Position numbers and translations under genes: made by a program. A DNA stretch of 64,000 nt, from assembly GCF_002217985.1 (NCBI RefSeq), contig NZ_BCMI01000004.1, positions 91,611 to 155,610 of the forward strand. Reading direction: 5' to 3'. The notes beneath the pieces were generated by a model. It was not told the DNA's origin. It worked only from the letters and a program-made list of their open reading frames with translations, and ran no database searches. Positions 54,658 through 63,930 of this stretch are shown one piece after another (the stretch's first letter is position 1; each line of letters opens with the position of its first letter). The stretch is from Secundilactobacillus pentosiphilus. GTDB taxonomy: Bacteria > Bacillota > Bacilli > Lactobacillales > Lactobacillaceae.

Positions 54658-56004
54658 ATGGCTGAACAATTATGGGACATGGATAAGATTAAATATGTTG
54701 GTAACTCTAATTTAGGTTCTGGTGCTGAATTTCACTATTACAACCCAGACGAAGTTATTGGCGGTAAAAAGATGCGTGACTGGTTACGGTTCGCCGTTGC
54801 ATACTGGCACACATTTGATCAACGTTTGGTAGACCCATTCGGTGATGGAACAGCAATGCGTCCATACGACAAATACACTGATCCAATGGACAACGCATTA
54901 GCTAAGGTTGATTACGCGTTTGAATTTTACAACAAATTAGGCAATGACTTCCTTTGCTTCCACGACCGTGACTTAGCTCCTGAAGGCGACACGTTACGTG
55001 AAACCAACAAGAACTTAGATAAAGTGGTTGACCGCATCGTTGACTATCAAAAGACCACTGGCATGAAGGTATTATGGAACACGTCGAACCTGTTCACTAA
55101 CCCTCGTTTCGTTGCCGGTGCTGGGACTTCACCATACGCTGACATCTTTGCTTATTCAGCTGCTCAGTTGAAGCACAGTTTGGAAATTGGTAAGCGTGTC
55201 GGTTCTGAAAACTACGTCTTCTGGGGTGGCCGTGAAGGTTACGAATCACTTTGGAACACGAACATGAAGCTCGAACAAGAACACGCTGCTAAGATGTTCC
55301 ACATGGCTAAGGATTACGCTAACGAGATTGGCTTCGATGCACAAATGCTGCTCGAACCAAAGCCAAAGGAACCAACGACTCACCAATACGACTTTGATGC
55401 CGCAACCACCATCGCATTCATGAAGGAATACGGTTTGGACAAAGACTTCAAGCTGAACTTGGAAGGCAACCACGCTAACTTGGCTGGTCACACTTACCAA
55501 CACGAAATTCGTGTTGCCCGTGAAGCTGGTTTACTGGGTTCATTGGATGCTAACCAAGGCGACAAGTTGATCGGCTGGGATATTGATGAATATCCTTCAA
55601 ACCTTTACGAGACAACTGCTGCAATGTACGAAGTTGTTGAAAACGGCGGTATCGGCCCTCGCGGTGGCTTGAACTTCGATGCTAAGCCTCGTCGTTCATC
55701 ATTCGAAGCAAACGATCTATTCTACGGCCACGTTGTTGGTATGGATAGTTTTGCTGCCGGCCTGCGTGTCGCAATGAAGATGAAGGAAGACGGCGTTCTT
55801 GAAAACATCGTCAAGGAACGTTACAGTTCATACAATTCTGGCATTGGTGCCGACATCGAAAGTGGCAAGGCAACCTTCAAGACCCTTGAAGATTACTCAC
55901 TGGACAAGACCCAAGCAGAATTACGTGCCGCAACTTCTTCAGATCACTTGGAACAAATCAAAGATACCATCAACCATTACATTGTTAATGTTTTAGGCAA
56001 ATAA
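54658..56004 (+). CDS. xylA: XylA, xylose isomerase
   Basis: A 448-residue class-II xylose isomerase that turns D-xylose into D-xylulose. Active-site regions are complete: [13 protein letters not shown] (catalytic His), the metal ligands in [29 protein letters not shown], and [13 protein letters not shown] (Glu, His). TTAGGAGGCTTCTTC precedes the ATG. It is followed by a terminator-like hairpin before xylB, so xylB may be read at a lower level. Confidence 0.97.
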   Translation: MAEQLWDMDKIKYVGNSNLGSGAEFHYYNPDEVIGGKKMRDWLRFAVAYWHTFDQRLVDPFGDGTAMRPYDKYTDPMDNALAKVDYAFEFYNKLGNDFLCFHDRDLAPEGDTLRETNKNLDKVVDRIVDYQKTTGMKVLWNTSNLFTNPRFVAGAGTSPYADIFAYSAAQLKHSLEIGKRVGSENYVFWGGREGYESLWNTNMKLEQEHAAKMFHMAKDYANEIGFDAQMLLEPKPKEPTTHQYDFDAATTIAFMKEYGLDKDFKLNLEGNHANLAGHTYQHEIRVAREAGLLGSLDANQGDKLIGWDIDEYPSNLYETTAAMYEVVENGGIGPRGGLNFDAKPRRSSFEANDLFYGHVVGMDSFAAGLRVAMKMKEDGVLENIVKERYSSYNSGIGADIESGKATFKTLEDYSLDKTQAELRAATSSDHLEQIKDTINHYIVNVLGK

Positions 56005-56018
56005 TGTGATTTAAAAGA

Positions 56019-56056
56019 AGCAGCCAGTGGACCGATTGTCTGCTGACTGCTTTTTT
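56019..56056 (+). terminator. Intra-operon terminator between xylA and xylB
   Basis: AGCAGCCAGTGGAC ... GTCTGCTGACTGCT stem followed by TTTTTT. A TATAAT-like box follows at about 56065, 25 bases before xylB. Confidence 0.75.
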
Positions 56057-56088
56057 CATTGGTATAATGAAAACAAAGGAGCGAAACT

Positions 56089-57597
56089 ATGAATGAATAC
56101 GTATTAGGGGTCGATCTGGGGACCAGCGCCGTTAAAGTGTCTGCGATGAACCGTGATGGTGAGATCGTTGCTCAGCAGAGTTTTGATTACCCACTGATTC
56201 AATCGCATCCCGGTTATAGTGAGCAGAACCCAGAAGATTGGGTATCCGGCACAACGGTAGCCATTGTCCGGTTGATTTTAGACGATCATATTAAACCAGC
56301 TGAAATCTCTGGGATCAGTTTTTCTGGTCAAATGCACGGGTTAGTCTTACTCGATGCCAATAACCAAGTTCTGCGGCCAGCCATTCTCTGGAACGATACC
56401 CGGACATCGAAACAGTGTCGCGAAATTGAGGCTAAACTGGGTTCGAAATTCGTTGATATTACTAAAAATAAGCCGCTTGAAGGCTTTACGTTGCCGAAGA
56501 TGCTTTGGGTCAAGGAAAATGAGCCAGACATCTGGTCGCAGGCTAAAACCTTCTTGCTGCCAAAAGACTACGTGCGGTATCGGATGACCGGTAAGCTGGG
56601 CATGGATTACTCAGATGCCACAGGAACGGTCCTTCTGGACGTTAAAGACGGTCAGTGGAGCCAGGCAATTTGTGACGCCTTTGATATTCCTATGTCCATG
56701 TGCCCGCCTCTGATGAGGTCAATCGATTCAGCAGGAACGGTTTCTAGCAGTTACGCCGTCTTCTCAGGGCTTGATACCCACACGAAAGTCTTTGGCGGTG
56801 CGGCAGATAACGCTGCTGGTGCCGTTGGTGCCGGGATCTTATCACCTAACATGGTCCTTTCGAGCATTGGGACATCTGGTGTTGTACTGAAGTACGAGGA
56901 AGACCCAACCGTTGATTATCACGGTGTGCTTCAATTTGAAGATCATGCCATTCCGGATTCCTATTACTCCATGGGTGTGACCCTGGCAGCTGGGTATTCA
57001 CTGAACTGGTTCAAGCGGACCTTTGCTAGCGACGATTCCTTTGATGATATGGTTGCTAGTGCAGCTGAATCAACCGTTGGTGCTAATGGGTTGCTTTACA
57101 CGCCGTATATCGTCGGCGAACGGGCACCTCATGCGGATGCTGACATTCGTGGCAGCTTTACCGGCGTTGATGGGACCCACAAGAAGACCGACTTTGTTCG
57201 GGCGGTTTTGGAAGGCATTATTTTCTCATTTAAAGACATTATGAACATCTACGACGAAAACGATAAGCAGTTTGATACCGTTGTTGCTATCGGCGGCGGT
57301 GCTAAGAGTCCGCTATGGCTTCAAATCCAAGCTGATATCTTTAATAAGAAGGTTGTCAGCCTAACGAACGAGCAAGGGCCAGGCATGGGTGCTGCGATGA
57401 TTGCCGCTGTTGGTTTGGGCTGGTTTAAGAACTTCCAGGAGTGTGCTGAGAAGTTCGTTCACTTCGGCAAGACCTACCTGCCAAACCCTGACAATGCCAA
57501 AAAGTATGATCAGCTGCACCAAATTTACGCGCAGGTTTATGATCAGACTAAGGGCATCAGTCAACAGCTTTTGGCATATCGGCGCGAAAATAATTGA
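56089..57597 (+). CDS. xylB: XylB, xylulokinase
   Basis: A 502-residue FGGY-family sugar kinase that phosphorylates D-xylulose to xylulose 5-phosphate for the pentose pathway. The N-terminal phosphate loop [26 protein letters not shown], the catalytic Asp in [13 protein letters not shown], and the C-terminal [19 protein letters not shown] are typical. AAAGGAGCGAAACT precedes the ATG. It follows xylA after 84 bases that contain a terminator, so expression may be uncoupled. Confidence 0.97.
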   Translation: MNEYVLGVDLGTSAVKVSAMNRDGEIVAQQSFDYPLIQSHPGYSEQNPEDWVSGTTVAIVRLILDDHIKPAEISGISFSGQMHGLVLLDANNQVLRPAILWNDTRTSKQCREIEAKLGSKFVDITKNKPLEGFTLPKMLWVKENEPDIWSQAKTFLLPKDYVRYRMTGKLGMDYSDATGTVLLDVKDGQWSQAICDAFDIPMSMCPPLMRSIDSAGTVSSSYAVFSGLDTHTKVFGGAADNAAGAVGAGILSPNMVLSSIGTSGVVLKYEEDPTVDYHGVLQFEDHAIPDSYYSMGVTLAAGYSLNWFKRTFASDDSFDDMVASAAESTVGANGLLYTPYIVGERAPHADADIRGSFTGVDGTHKKTDFVRAVLEGIIFSFKDIMNIYDENDKQFDTVVAIGGGAKSPLWLQIQADIFNKKVVSLTNEQGPGMGAAMIAAVGLGWFKNFQECAEKFVHFGKTYLPNPDNAKKYDQLHQIYAQVYDQTKGISQQLLAYRRENN

Positions 57598-57610
57598 GTT
57601 GTTGAAAGTG

Positions 57611-57653
57611 AAAAATGGCAGTCTGACTATGAGAAGTGGTTAGGCTGTTTTTG
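57611..57653 (+). terminator. Rho-independent terminator after xylB
   Basis: CAGTCTGAC ... GTTAGGCTG stem (G-U pairs) followed by TTTTT. Confidence 0.75.
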
Positions 57654-57720
57654 GCTTGGCTAGCAAAAAGATGGTTTCGTTATTGAAGGTTTCATTGGGT
57701 AAAAATGAATTTAGTAAAAG

Positions 57721-57740
57721 TCTTTAATTTAAATTAAAGA
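57721..57740. repeat. Perfect 20-base palindrome
   Basis: TCTTTAATTTAAATTAAAGA is its own reverse complement. It is about 90 bases upstream of the next gene, with a TATACT box at 57777-57782 between. It may be an operator. Confidence 0.5.
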
Positions 57741-57811
57741 TGGGCAATCTCTTATAGCAATTTTAGTTCTTCGTAGTATACTTCTTGCATTAGTGAGTTT
57801 GTAGAAGGTGG

Positions 57812-58210
57812 GTGAGCTGTATCGGTACAACGCTTGTCTTTCAGCTGCCAGTATATATTGACTGGCTTGATCGTCATAACCAACGTCACCTGATTACGGG
57901 GCGGCAGTTGGAGATGGCAATTCATGAGTTACTGCTTTCGCAGAGTCCGTGGACGGATGAGTGGCATACCGATGTCCCATACGCTACGGGAAATGAGAAG
58001 GGGACGGCCCGACTAGCTGCTGTGCGTGCTGATCATCAACACCACCGTGCTATTTTGACCATTCAATATCACCAGCCGGTCAATAGTGGACGTGACGCCG
58101 GCCAGTTAGCAGAGATCGTTGCGGTTTTTCTTAAAACAGTCATGAATCGTTTCTGTCAACGTAGCGTGTTTGGTGTGCAGCATACTCGTTTGGCAATTCG
58201 GATTGCTTAG
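57812..58210 (+). CDS. Hypothetical protein
   Basis: A 132-residue protein starting at GTG (57812) after AGAAGGTGG. It has no signal peptide or membrane segment. The N-terminus (TTLVFQLPVYIDWLDRHNQRHLITGRQLEMAIHELLLSQSPW) suggests an alpha/beta domain; the rest has many His, Gln and Arg residues. I do not recognise the family. It stands alone between xylB and another unknown gene, both plus strand. Coding appears likely because the ribosome site and length are good, but no function can be suggested. Confidence 0.55.
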   Translation: MSCIGTTLVFQLPVYIDWLDRHNQRHLITGRQLEMAIHELLLSQSPWTDEWHTDVPYATGNEKGTARLAAVRADHQHHRAILTIQYHQPVNSGRDAGQLAEIVAVFLKTVMNRFCQRSVFGVQHTRLAIRIA

Positions 58211-58285
58211 CTGACCCATCTTAACCCCCCATTAATAGTAAGGTTCCCCAAGAATTTAAATAAAAAATTTGGAAGTGACTTATAG

Positions 58286-58663
58286 ATGCCTCAACCTAAC
58301 ATGGAACCCGAGGAGATTATCGAAAAATTCGGTCTACCTTCATCTGGTGACATCATTGAAGCAATGGGCATCCCCCAAGCTGTTTTAGATAAGGAAGTAG
58401 CCGGCACGAAGGATTATCATAAACAGGGCAATAATCCGCCGAGTTATTTAAACGTCCGGAGCGTCAGCGAACTCGTTGAAGACGAATACGATGGTTTTGT
58501 GCAGGTGTTATATCATCAGGACAAAACTGAGATGCCATTTGATGAGGTGCTCGATTTGTTTAAACAACGGCTGAACCAGCATTTGACAAGCTACGTGATT
58601 GTTAAAAATACTGGCCGCGCCTACTTAGCCGATGATAGTGATCGGACAACGTTAAAAGTGTGA
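58286..58663 (+). CDS. Hypothetical protein
   Basis: A 125-residue, acidic, soluble protein. It begins MPQPNMEPEEIIEKFGLPSSGDIIEAMGIP and has a compact mixed pattern (GFVQVLYHQDKTEMPFDEVLDLFKQRLNQHLTSYVIVKNTGRAYL) with a probable alpha/beta fold. No motif is recognised. GGAAGTGACTTATAG precedes the ATG. It is followed by a good terminator and then the insertion element. Confidence 0.6.
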   Translation: MPQPNMEPEEIIEKFGLPSSGDIIEAMGIPQAVLDKEVAGTKDYHKQGNNPPSYLNVRSVSELVEDEYDGFVQVLYHQDKTEMPFDEVLDLFKQRLNQHLTSYVIVKNTGRAYLADDSDRTTLKV

Positions 58664-58665
58664 AT

Positions 58666-58712
58666 AAAGAACCATTGATGACTGCCAGGTGGGGTAGTCT
58701 CAATGGTTCTTT
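58666..58712 (+). terminator. Rho-independent terminator
   Basis: AAAGAACCATTGATGACT ... AGTCTCAATGGTTCTTTT with an inner bulge. Confidence 0.85.
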
Positions 58713-58750
58713 TATTTATAAAGTGCTGTCAGTTGAGAAAACTCGGTATT

Positions 58751-59106
58751 TTAATGCCGAGATGAATCAGCGCCTTGGACGGTACCATTGTATTGATCTA
58801 ACTGTGAAGCAATATATTGGCTCACAACTTCTTTAGAAACATGACTAAGCGTACTCATAAAGAAAATGGGAGACCAGAGATAGCCATTCCAAAGTAATTG
58901 TTTAGTTTCGGGAAATTGAATGAACCACTGTTTAGCTGAACCACCTTTGAAGGCTTTCACAATTGAAGAAGGCGCCAGCTCAGGCAGAAAGCTAATCACC
59001 ATTTGAATATGATCTGGCAGCACTTCCATATTGGCAATTTTAACCGAGTGACCCACATTAAGTGAAAATTAAAAGCAGACACATTTGTCCGTGTGTGTTT
59101 AATCAT
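58751..59106 (-). pseudogene. tnpA (IS200-like Y1 transposase), internally deleted
   Basis: The true start is ATG at 59106 (TTGGAGG upstream), giving MIKHTRTNVSAFNFHLMWVTR, the normal N-terminus. The frame is then lost: the rest (VKIANMEVLPDHIQMVISF ... VSQYIASQLDQY) is in another frame. The total of 356 bases is about 100 short of a normal 450-base gene, so about 30 codons are deleted. The second His of the HUH motif is Gln (DHIQ), a further inactivating change. The catalytic Tyr (SQYIASQ) remains. The transposase should be dead. Confidence 0.85.
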
Positions 59107-59196
59107 ACAATTGCCTCCAAATGCCTCTATTTCTGGATTCTAGCCATTCATTCTCGGACCTATGATAAAATATTAGGTATAAGGAGGGGAGAATAA

Positions 59197-60348
59197 ATGA
59201 CCTACCAAGGGATTAAATTACGGCTGTATCCTAATCAGGACCAGCAGCTGAAAATTAAACTAAATTTTGGCTGTAATCGGTTTGTGTGGAATCAAATGCT
59301 CAACATGTTAATCATGCGTCACCGGAACAATTCTGAAGCCAAGTTTTTAAATGCTTTCGCCTTGAATAACTTGCTGCCGGCGCTAAAGACTGAATATCCC
59401 TGGTTGAAGGACGCTGAAAGTACTAGTTTACAAGTCACTAATCACGACTTAATTGAAGCTTTTAAGCAGTTCTTCCAAAAGCAGCATGGCTTTCCTAAGT
59501 TTAAGTCGCGTAAGTACCCCAAACAGAGCTATCAGTGCAAAGCAGTCAATCACAATATTAAAGTCGTTGACCGTCACCACATTAAATTACCGAAGTTAGG
59601 GAGTGTGTCTTGTCGATCAGGTAGGCTTCCGGTCGGAAAAATCAAAAGAGTGACGATCCGATTGTCAGCTACGGGCAAATTCTACGCCAACGTGCTGGTG
59701 GATACCGACATTGAAGAATTACCCAAAACTTCCCAAGCTGTTGGCATTGACATGGGCGTTGCCGATTTAATGATCACTTCCGATAGCATCAAGTATCCCA
59801 CAATTCGGTTTGATAAACGGCTCAGCAAAAAGAAGCATTACTGGGAGAAACGCTTAGCTCGTCGCAGGCGTCAAGCCGAAAAAGAGATTGCCTGGGACAA
59901 ACATAATAAGGTACCGGAACCCCGGGAACTAAGCGACTTTAAAAACTACTTGAAAGCTAAACGCATGGTCGCTAAATACAGCGAAAAGATTGCCAATCAA
60001 CAGGATAACTATCTGCACAGCATCACCAAAAAACTGGTTGAACAGTATGATGTGATTAAAATTGAAGATTTGAAAACCAAGAACCTTTTAAAAAATCACC
60101 AACTCGCCCGGGCAATCGCCAACCAATCCTGGCGAAAGCTTCGTATAATGCTGGAATATAAGTGCACCTGGTATGGAAAACAGCTGGTCACTGTTAATCC
60201 ACGAAAAACATCCCAACTCTGTGCAACTTGTGGCTATGATGATGGTAAACACACCTTGGATATCCGCCAGTGGACCTGCCCTAACTGTGGCAGTAATCAT
60301 GATCGCGATATCAATGCCGCCACCAATATTCTAAAAGCGACAGCATAG
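59197..60348 (+). CDS. tnpB: TnpB, IS605-family RNA-guided endonuclease
   Basis: A 383-residue TnpB. The N-terminal helix-rich domain begins GIKLRLYPNQDQQLKIKLNFGCNRFVWNQML. The RuvC catalytic acids are all present: Asp in VGIDMGVADL, Glu in VIKIEDLKTKNL, Asp in NHDRDINAA. The zinc finger CATC ... CPNC is intact. This suggests an active nuclease guided by an omega RNA made from its own 3' end and the right element end, consistent with known TnpB proteins. AAGGAGGGGAGAATAA precedes the ATG. Its tnpA partner is broken. Confidence 0.93.
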   Translation: MTYQGIKLRLYPNQDQQLKIKLNFGCNRFVWNQMLNMLIMRHRNNSEAKFLNAFALNNLLPALKTEYPWLKDAESTSLQVTNHDLIEAFKQFFQKQHGFPKFKSRKYPKQSYQCKAVNHNIKVVDRHHIKLPKLGSVSCRSGRLPVGKIKRVTIRLSATGKFYANVLVDTDIEELPKTSQAVGIDMGVADLMITSDSIKYPTIRFDKRLSKKKHYWEKRLARRRRQAEKEIAWDKHNKVPEPRELSDFKNYLKAKRMVAKYSEKIANQQDNYLHSITKKLVEQYDVIKIEDLKTKNLLKNHQLARAIANQSWRKLRIMLEYKCTWYGKQLVTVNPRKTSQLCATCGYDDGKHTLDIRQWTCPNCGSNHDRDINAATNILKATA

Positions 60349-60474
60349 CCAAACGACCAACTGGGCTGGAACAGCCCTTAGTTAATAGCTGTAACCTCTG
60401 TGCAGCATTCCATGAATGTTGTGTAAGTCAGCGGTGTTTCTAGAAGCTCGTTACTTTAGTGACGAGTAGTTCAC
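60349..60474 (+). ncRNA. IS605 right end / candidate omega RNA scaffold
   Basis: Directly after tnpB, GGGCTG GAA CAGCCC (60363-60377) and later CTCGTTAC TTTA GTGACGAG (60447-60466) form hairpins, ending TAGTTCAC. In IS605 elements the omega RNA spans the end of tnpB and this right end, with the guide read from the flanking DNA beginning near 60475. The role is inferred from the family. Confidence 0.6.
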
Positions 60475-60956
60475 ACGGTAATGGCGCGGTTATGCAGATG
60501 CGCACGGATTTCAGCGAACTGCTGGTTAGGGATCATTTCGACTTGGTTAGTCCAGCAGTCGTTAACGATGACAGCATGATCGTCATAGCCGATCATGACC
60601 AGCGCATGGGTGTGAAAGCCGTCGAACTCACCGACCCAGACTACGACCGGTCGATTTTGATCAATTTGCGCTTTTAAGGTAGGCAGGTCAGCCCCCGTTA
60701 AATGAGTTGCGTGGCCCGCGTACTTAGCAATTAAATCGATGAGAGCTGGCGGATAGATGCTGTTACCATTCTCCGTGAACGGATTACCGACAAATCCCTG
60801 ATTACAATCCGAATCATCATAGGGCATTTCCCTAGCTAATTGGACTTTATCAACCTGGGCGCCGGTATATTGCAGGAGCATTGTTACCGCGGTAATTTCA
60901 CAGCCAGTCGGTAATTCAGGCCGTTGGGCGATCAGTGGCACGTCTAGTTTTCTCAT
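60471..60956 (-). CDS. C39-like (peptidase C39_2) protein
   Basis: A 161-residue papain-like cysteine peptidase domain: the Cys in PLPTGCEITAVTMLLQY-like context (LPTGCEITAV), the His in GFHTHALVMIGYDD, and the Asp/Asn in VNDCW make a full catalytic set. It has no signal peptide, unlike many relatives that are exported. The stop TGA (60471-60473) is formed by the last bases of the IS605 right end, so the C-terminus (HNRAITV) may be slightly changed from the ancestral gene. AAAGGTTGCAATTAA precedes the ATG. Function is unclear. Confidence 0.8.
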   Translation of the reverse strand: MRKLDVPLIAQRPELPTGCEITAVTMLLQYTGAQVDKVQLAREMPYDDSDCNQGFVGNPFTENGNSIYPPALIDLIAKYAGHATHLTGADLPTLKAQIDQNRPVVVWVGEFDGFHTHALVMIGYDDHAVIVNDCWTNQVEMIPNQQFAEIRAHLHNRAITV

Positions 60957-61172
60957 TTAATTGCAACCTTTCTTTTTTGTAAAGCATATCAGAAAACCAC
61001 CATGATAGACAAGCAATGGCTGAATACTGTACTTTGTCACTATTCGATAATGAAAATGGCAAGCATAAATATTAAATAAAGATTAAATAAAGATGTGTAT
61101 TTGTTCATAAATATGATAGAATATGAGTAATCGTTGTTGTGAATTAGATGCGTTGTCTAGGAGGAAAAGAAT

Positions 61173-62798
61173 ATGAAGTTCAATCCAAAATGGGCAGTTA
61201 CCGCCAGCCTCGCAGGTTTAGCGTTAATACTCAGTGCGTGCGGCTCGAATAGCGGTTCGAGCAAAAAGCAGACGTTTACAATGCCTACCGACAGTGAATT
61301 ATCAACAGTTGATTTGTCTAAATCCACTGCTTTAGGCACGTTTGACATGTTGAATAATACCAATGAAGGGCTATACCGTTTGGGCAATAATAGTAAACCT
61401 GAAACGGCATTGGCTACTAAGATGACACAGACGAATAATGGCCGTCATTACGTGATCGATCTGCGTCACAATACTAAGTGGAGTAACGGTGATACTGTGA
61501 CCGCTAAGGATTTCGTTTACTCTTGGCAACGAACCGTTAACCCGAAGACGGCTTCCCAGTACTCATACTTGTTTAGCGGTATCAAGAATGCGGATGCAAT
61601 TTCCAAGGGTAAAAAGGCACCGGATACATTGGGGATTAAGGCTACTGGCAAGTATCAGCTAACCATTGATCTGGATTATCAGATTCCTTACTTCAAGCTG
61701 TTACTCGGGTTCCCAGTATTCTATCCGCAAAACCAAAAGGCCGTTGATCAGTATGGCAAGGGTTACGGCACTAGAAGTGATCGAATGGTCTACAACGGTC
61801 CGTATAAGCTGACTCATTGGAACGGGACTGGTACGACCTGGACGCTGACTAAGAACAACACTTATTGGGATAAGAAAGCCGTTAAGATGAGTGCCATTAA
61901 GTATCAGGTCGTTAAGGATAACCAGACGGCTTTAAATCAGTATAATTCTAAGAAGCTGATTGGTGCCCCGCTGACAGGGAACCAGGCTAAAAACCTTAAG
62001 CATAACAAGGACTTAATTGCCCGGCCGCAATCCAGCAGCTACTATCTTGCTTTGAACCAGCACATGAAGTTATTCAAGAACCTGAAGATTCGTGAAGCCA
62101 TGTCCATGGCAATCGATCGTCAGCAGATCACAAAGAAGGTCCTTGGCGATGGTTCAATTGTTGATAACAGCTTTGTTTCCAAGGGATTAGCTACCAACCC
62201 TAAGACTGGCAAAGACTTTACTGAAGATACTACCGCACCGGCTTCCATGAAGTACAATCCAGCCCAAGCGAAAAAGTTATGGCAGCAGGGGCTTAAAGAA
62301 ACGGGGATTACTAACCCTAAGTTCACTATTCTAGGTTCCGATACGGATGCTGGCAAGAAGGTTACCGAATACCTGCAAAATGCGTTTGAAAAGAATCTGC
62401 CGGGATTAAAGGTTTCCGTTTCAAATATTCCGTTCCGAACCGAATTGGCTCGACAGGCTTCACGCAACTATCAAGTGACGTTTGCTAGCTGGTTTGCGGA
62501 CTTCTCAGACCCGATCACGTTCTTGAACATTTACACCAAGAACAACCCAAGCAATATTTCTGATTGGTCTAACAGTACGTATGATCAGTTGATCAAAGCT
62601 TCCTCAACAACGGATGCGAACAAGCCAGAGCAACGTTGGGACGATTTGGTCAAGGCTCAAAATATCCTGCTGAAAGATCAGGGGATTACACCACTGTATC
62701 AATCTTCAGCACCATGGCTCTTTAACCAGAATGTGAAGAACGTGGTTTACAACTCAGCTGGAGCTAACTACAACTTTAAGACGACTTATATTAAATAG
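61173..62798 (+). CDS. Oligopeptide ABC transporter substrate-binding lipoprotein (OppA-like)
   Basis: A 541-residue type-2 solute-binding lipoprotein. The lipobox LILSACGS marks the lipidated Cys. SBP family 5 marks are visible: DLRHNTKWSNGDTVTAKDFVYSWQRTVNPKTASQYSYLF, YNGPYKLTHW, and IREAMSMAIDRQQI. It should bind peptides outside the cell and deliver them to an OppBCDF pump, but no permease or ATPase gene is adjacent, so it is an orphan that must share one elsewhere. TAGGAGGAAAAGAAT precedes the ATG. The upstream 215 bases are AT-rich with no other gene. Confidence 0.92.
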   Translation: MKFNPKWAVTASLAGLALILSACGSNSGSSKKQTFTMPTDSELSTVDLSKSTALGTFDMLNNTNEGLYRLGNNSKPETALATKMTQTNNGRHYVIDLRHNTKWSNGDTVTAKDFVYSWQRTVNPKTASQYSYLFSGIKNADAISKGKKAPDTLGIKATGKYQLTIDLDYQIPYFKLLLGFPVFYPQNQKAVDQYGKGYGTRSDRMVYNGPYKLTHWNGTGTTWTLTKNNTYWDKKAVKMSAIKYQVVKDNQTALNQYNSKKLIGAPLTGNQAKNLKHNKDLIARPQSSSYYLALNQHMKLFKNLKIREAMSMAIDRQQITKKVLGDGSIVDNSFVSKGLATNPKTGKDFTEDTTAPASMKYNPAQAKKLWQQGLKETGITNPKFTILGSDTDAGKKVTEYLQNAFEKNLPGLKVSVSNIPFRTELARQASRNYQVTFASWFADFSDPITFLNIYTKNNPSNISDWSNSTYDQLIKASSTTDANKPEQRWDDLVKAQNILLKDQGITPLYQSSAPWLFNQNVKNVVYNSAGANYNFKTTYIK

Positions 62799-62814
62799 TT
62801 TCTGAAAAAACGCG

Positions 62815-62920
62815 GTGATTCCAGAATTTAAGCCAAAAATAAGACCTGTTCCGACAGCATTTGCCGGAACAGGTCTTATTTTGGTCTTAAAAGATAGAAT
62901 CTGAGTTTGCGGCACGGGCT
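62815..62920 (+). repeat. Intergenic hairpin element, copy E (short form)
   Basis: GATTCCAGAATTTA is followed by a stem (62830-62853 and 62865-62888; the inner 17 bases perfect), then GAATCTGAGTTTGCGGCACGGGCT, matching the flanks of copies A-C. The outer tail is absent. It lies between the convergent oppA-like and fructokinase genes. The loop GACAGCATTTGCC resembles that of copy D. Confidence 0.75.
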
Positions 62921-62952
62921 TTTCTAAACTTTTCATTATGTGTCGCTCCATT

Positions 62953-63840
62953 TTAGTTTTGATGTTTATTTTTGACTTCCCGATAGGCTAAGGCAAAGTT
63001 ACCAATGGTTGCAGAACCGTTGTTTTTAGCCAAGGGCATAGTCATATAATCGGTTAGTTGGCCAACGTCTTGATAGTCGTTCATTAGTGCGGCAAATTCG
63101 TGACGGACCTTTTTAAGAAACCCTTCACTGACCACACCGCCACCAAAGACGATTCTTTGTGGCCGAATATGCAGTGTTGTCTGCAAAGCTGCTTGGGCGA
63201 CGTAATAGGTCATGATATCCCATACATGATCAGTCAAAGGGATGTCTTGGCCTTTTTGACCAGTTCTGGCCTCAAAAGTTGGCCCCGCAACTAAGCCCTC
63301 TAAACAGTCGCCGTGGTAGGGGCAAATGCCCTTAAAAGCTAAGTCGTCGGGGTGTCGCTTCAACCGGACGTGACCGACTTCTGGATGACCTAAAGTCCCG
63401 ACAAAAGTGCCGCCTAGTACCGTTCCGGCACCAACACCAGTGCCAATAGTGTAATAGGTAAGTGCGTTAAGCCGATGGCCAGTTTGCGCCGCGAGAACGT
63501 ATTCACCGTAAGCTGACCCATTGACATCGGTGGTCCAGTAGATTGGGAGATCAAAGGCGGCTTTTAGTAGGCCTAAGAAATTGGTCTGCGACCAGCCTGC
63601 TTTGGGTGTGTCGGTGATGTAGCCGTACATCTCTGCGTCTCTGCGAATTTCAATCGGCCCAAATGAGGCAATCGAAATTGCCTGTAAATCTGAAAATTGC
63701 TTAAAGAAATCGATTGCTTTTTGGAGCGTCTCTTCGGGGGTTGTTGTTGGGTATTGAATCTGTTGCTTGACGTGATAGGTTTCATCGCCAACTGCGCAGA
63801 CGAATTTAGTGCCGCCTGCTTCGATACTTCCTAATAGCAT
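62953..63840 (-). CDS. ROK family fructokinase
   Basis: A 295-residue sugar kinase. The N-terminal LLGSIEAGGTKFVCAVG is the ATP phosphate loop of the ROK family; the zinc motif and signature are seen as GHVRLKRHPDD ... CPYHGDCLEGLVAGPTFEARTG, typical of bacterial fructokinases (ScrK/YdhR type). It would make fructose 6-phosphate. The ATG at 63840 is preferred; a GTG at 63852 is possible. The upstream 160 bases hold TTAACGCGTTA (63931 area), a palindromic LacI/CcpA-type site, and a longer hairpin at the window edge. Confidence 0.88.
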   Translation of the reverse strand: MLLGSIEAGGTKFVCAVGDETYHVKQQIQYPTTTPEETLQKAIDFFKQFSDLQAISIASFGPIEIRRDAEMYGYITDTPKAGWSQTNFLGLLKAAFDLPIYWTTDVNGSAYGEYVLAAQTGHRLNALTYYTIGTGVGAGTVLGGTFVGTLGHPEVGHVRLKRHPDDLAFKGICPYHGDCLEGLVAGPTFEARTGQKGQDIPLTDHVWDIMTYYVAQAALQTTLHIRPQRIVFGGGVVSEGFLKKVRHEFAALMNDYQDVGQLTDYMTMPLAKNNGSATIGNFALAYREVKNKHQN

Positions 63841-63930
63841 ATCATTCACCACTTTACAGAATTAGTTAAAATCATTTAAAACGTGTTCAATAACTAATTT
63901 AGCATGCCGTCGTCGTTTAGGGAAAGGAAT

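Larger units (their letters stand above)
58725..60474 (+). mobile_element. IS200/IS605-family element with divergent tnpA (broken) and tnpB
   Basis: Gene order is left end, tnpA on minus strand, tnpB on plus strand, right end. The left end shows a hairpin CTCGG...CCGAG (58742-58761); the right end shows CTCGTTAC TTTA GTGACGAG (60447-60466) followed by TAGTTCAC. These terminal hairpins and lack of terminal inverted repeats fit the family. The exact left boundary is uncertain by about 20 bases. Confidence 0.8.
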
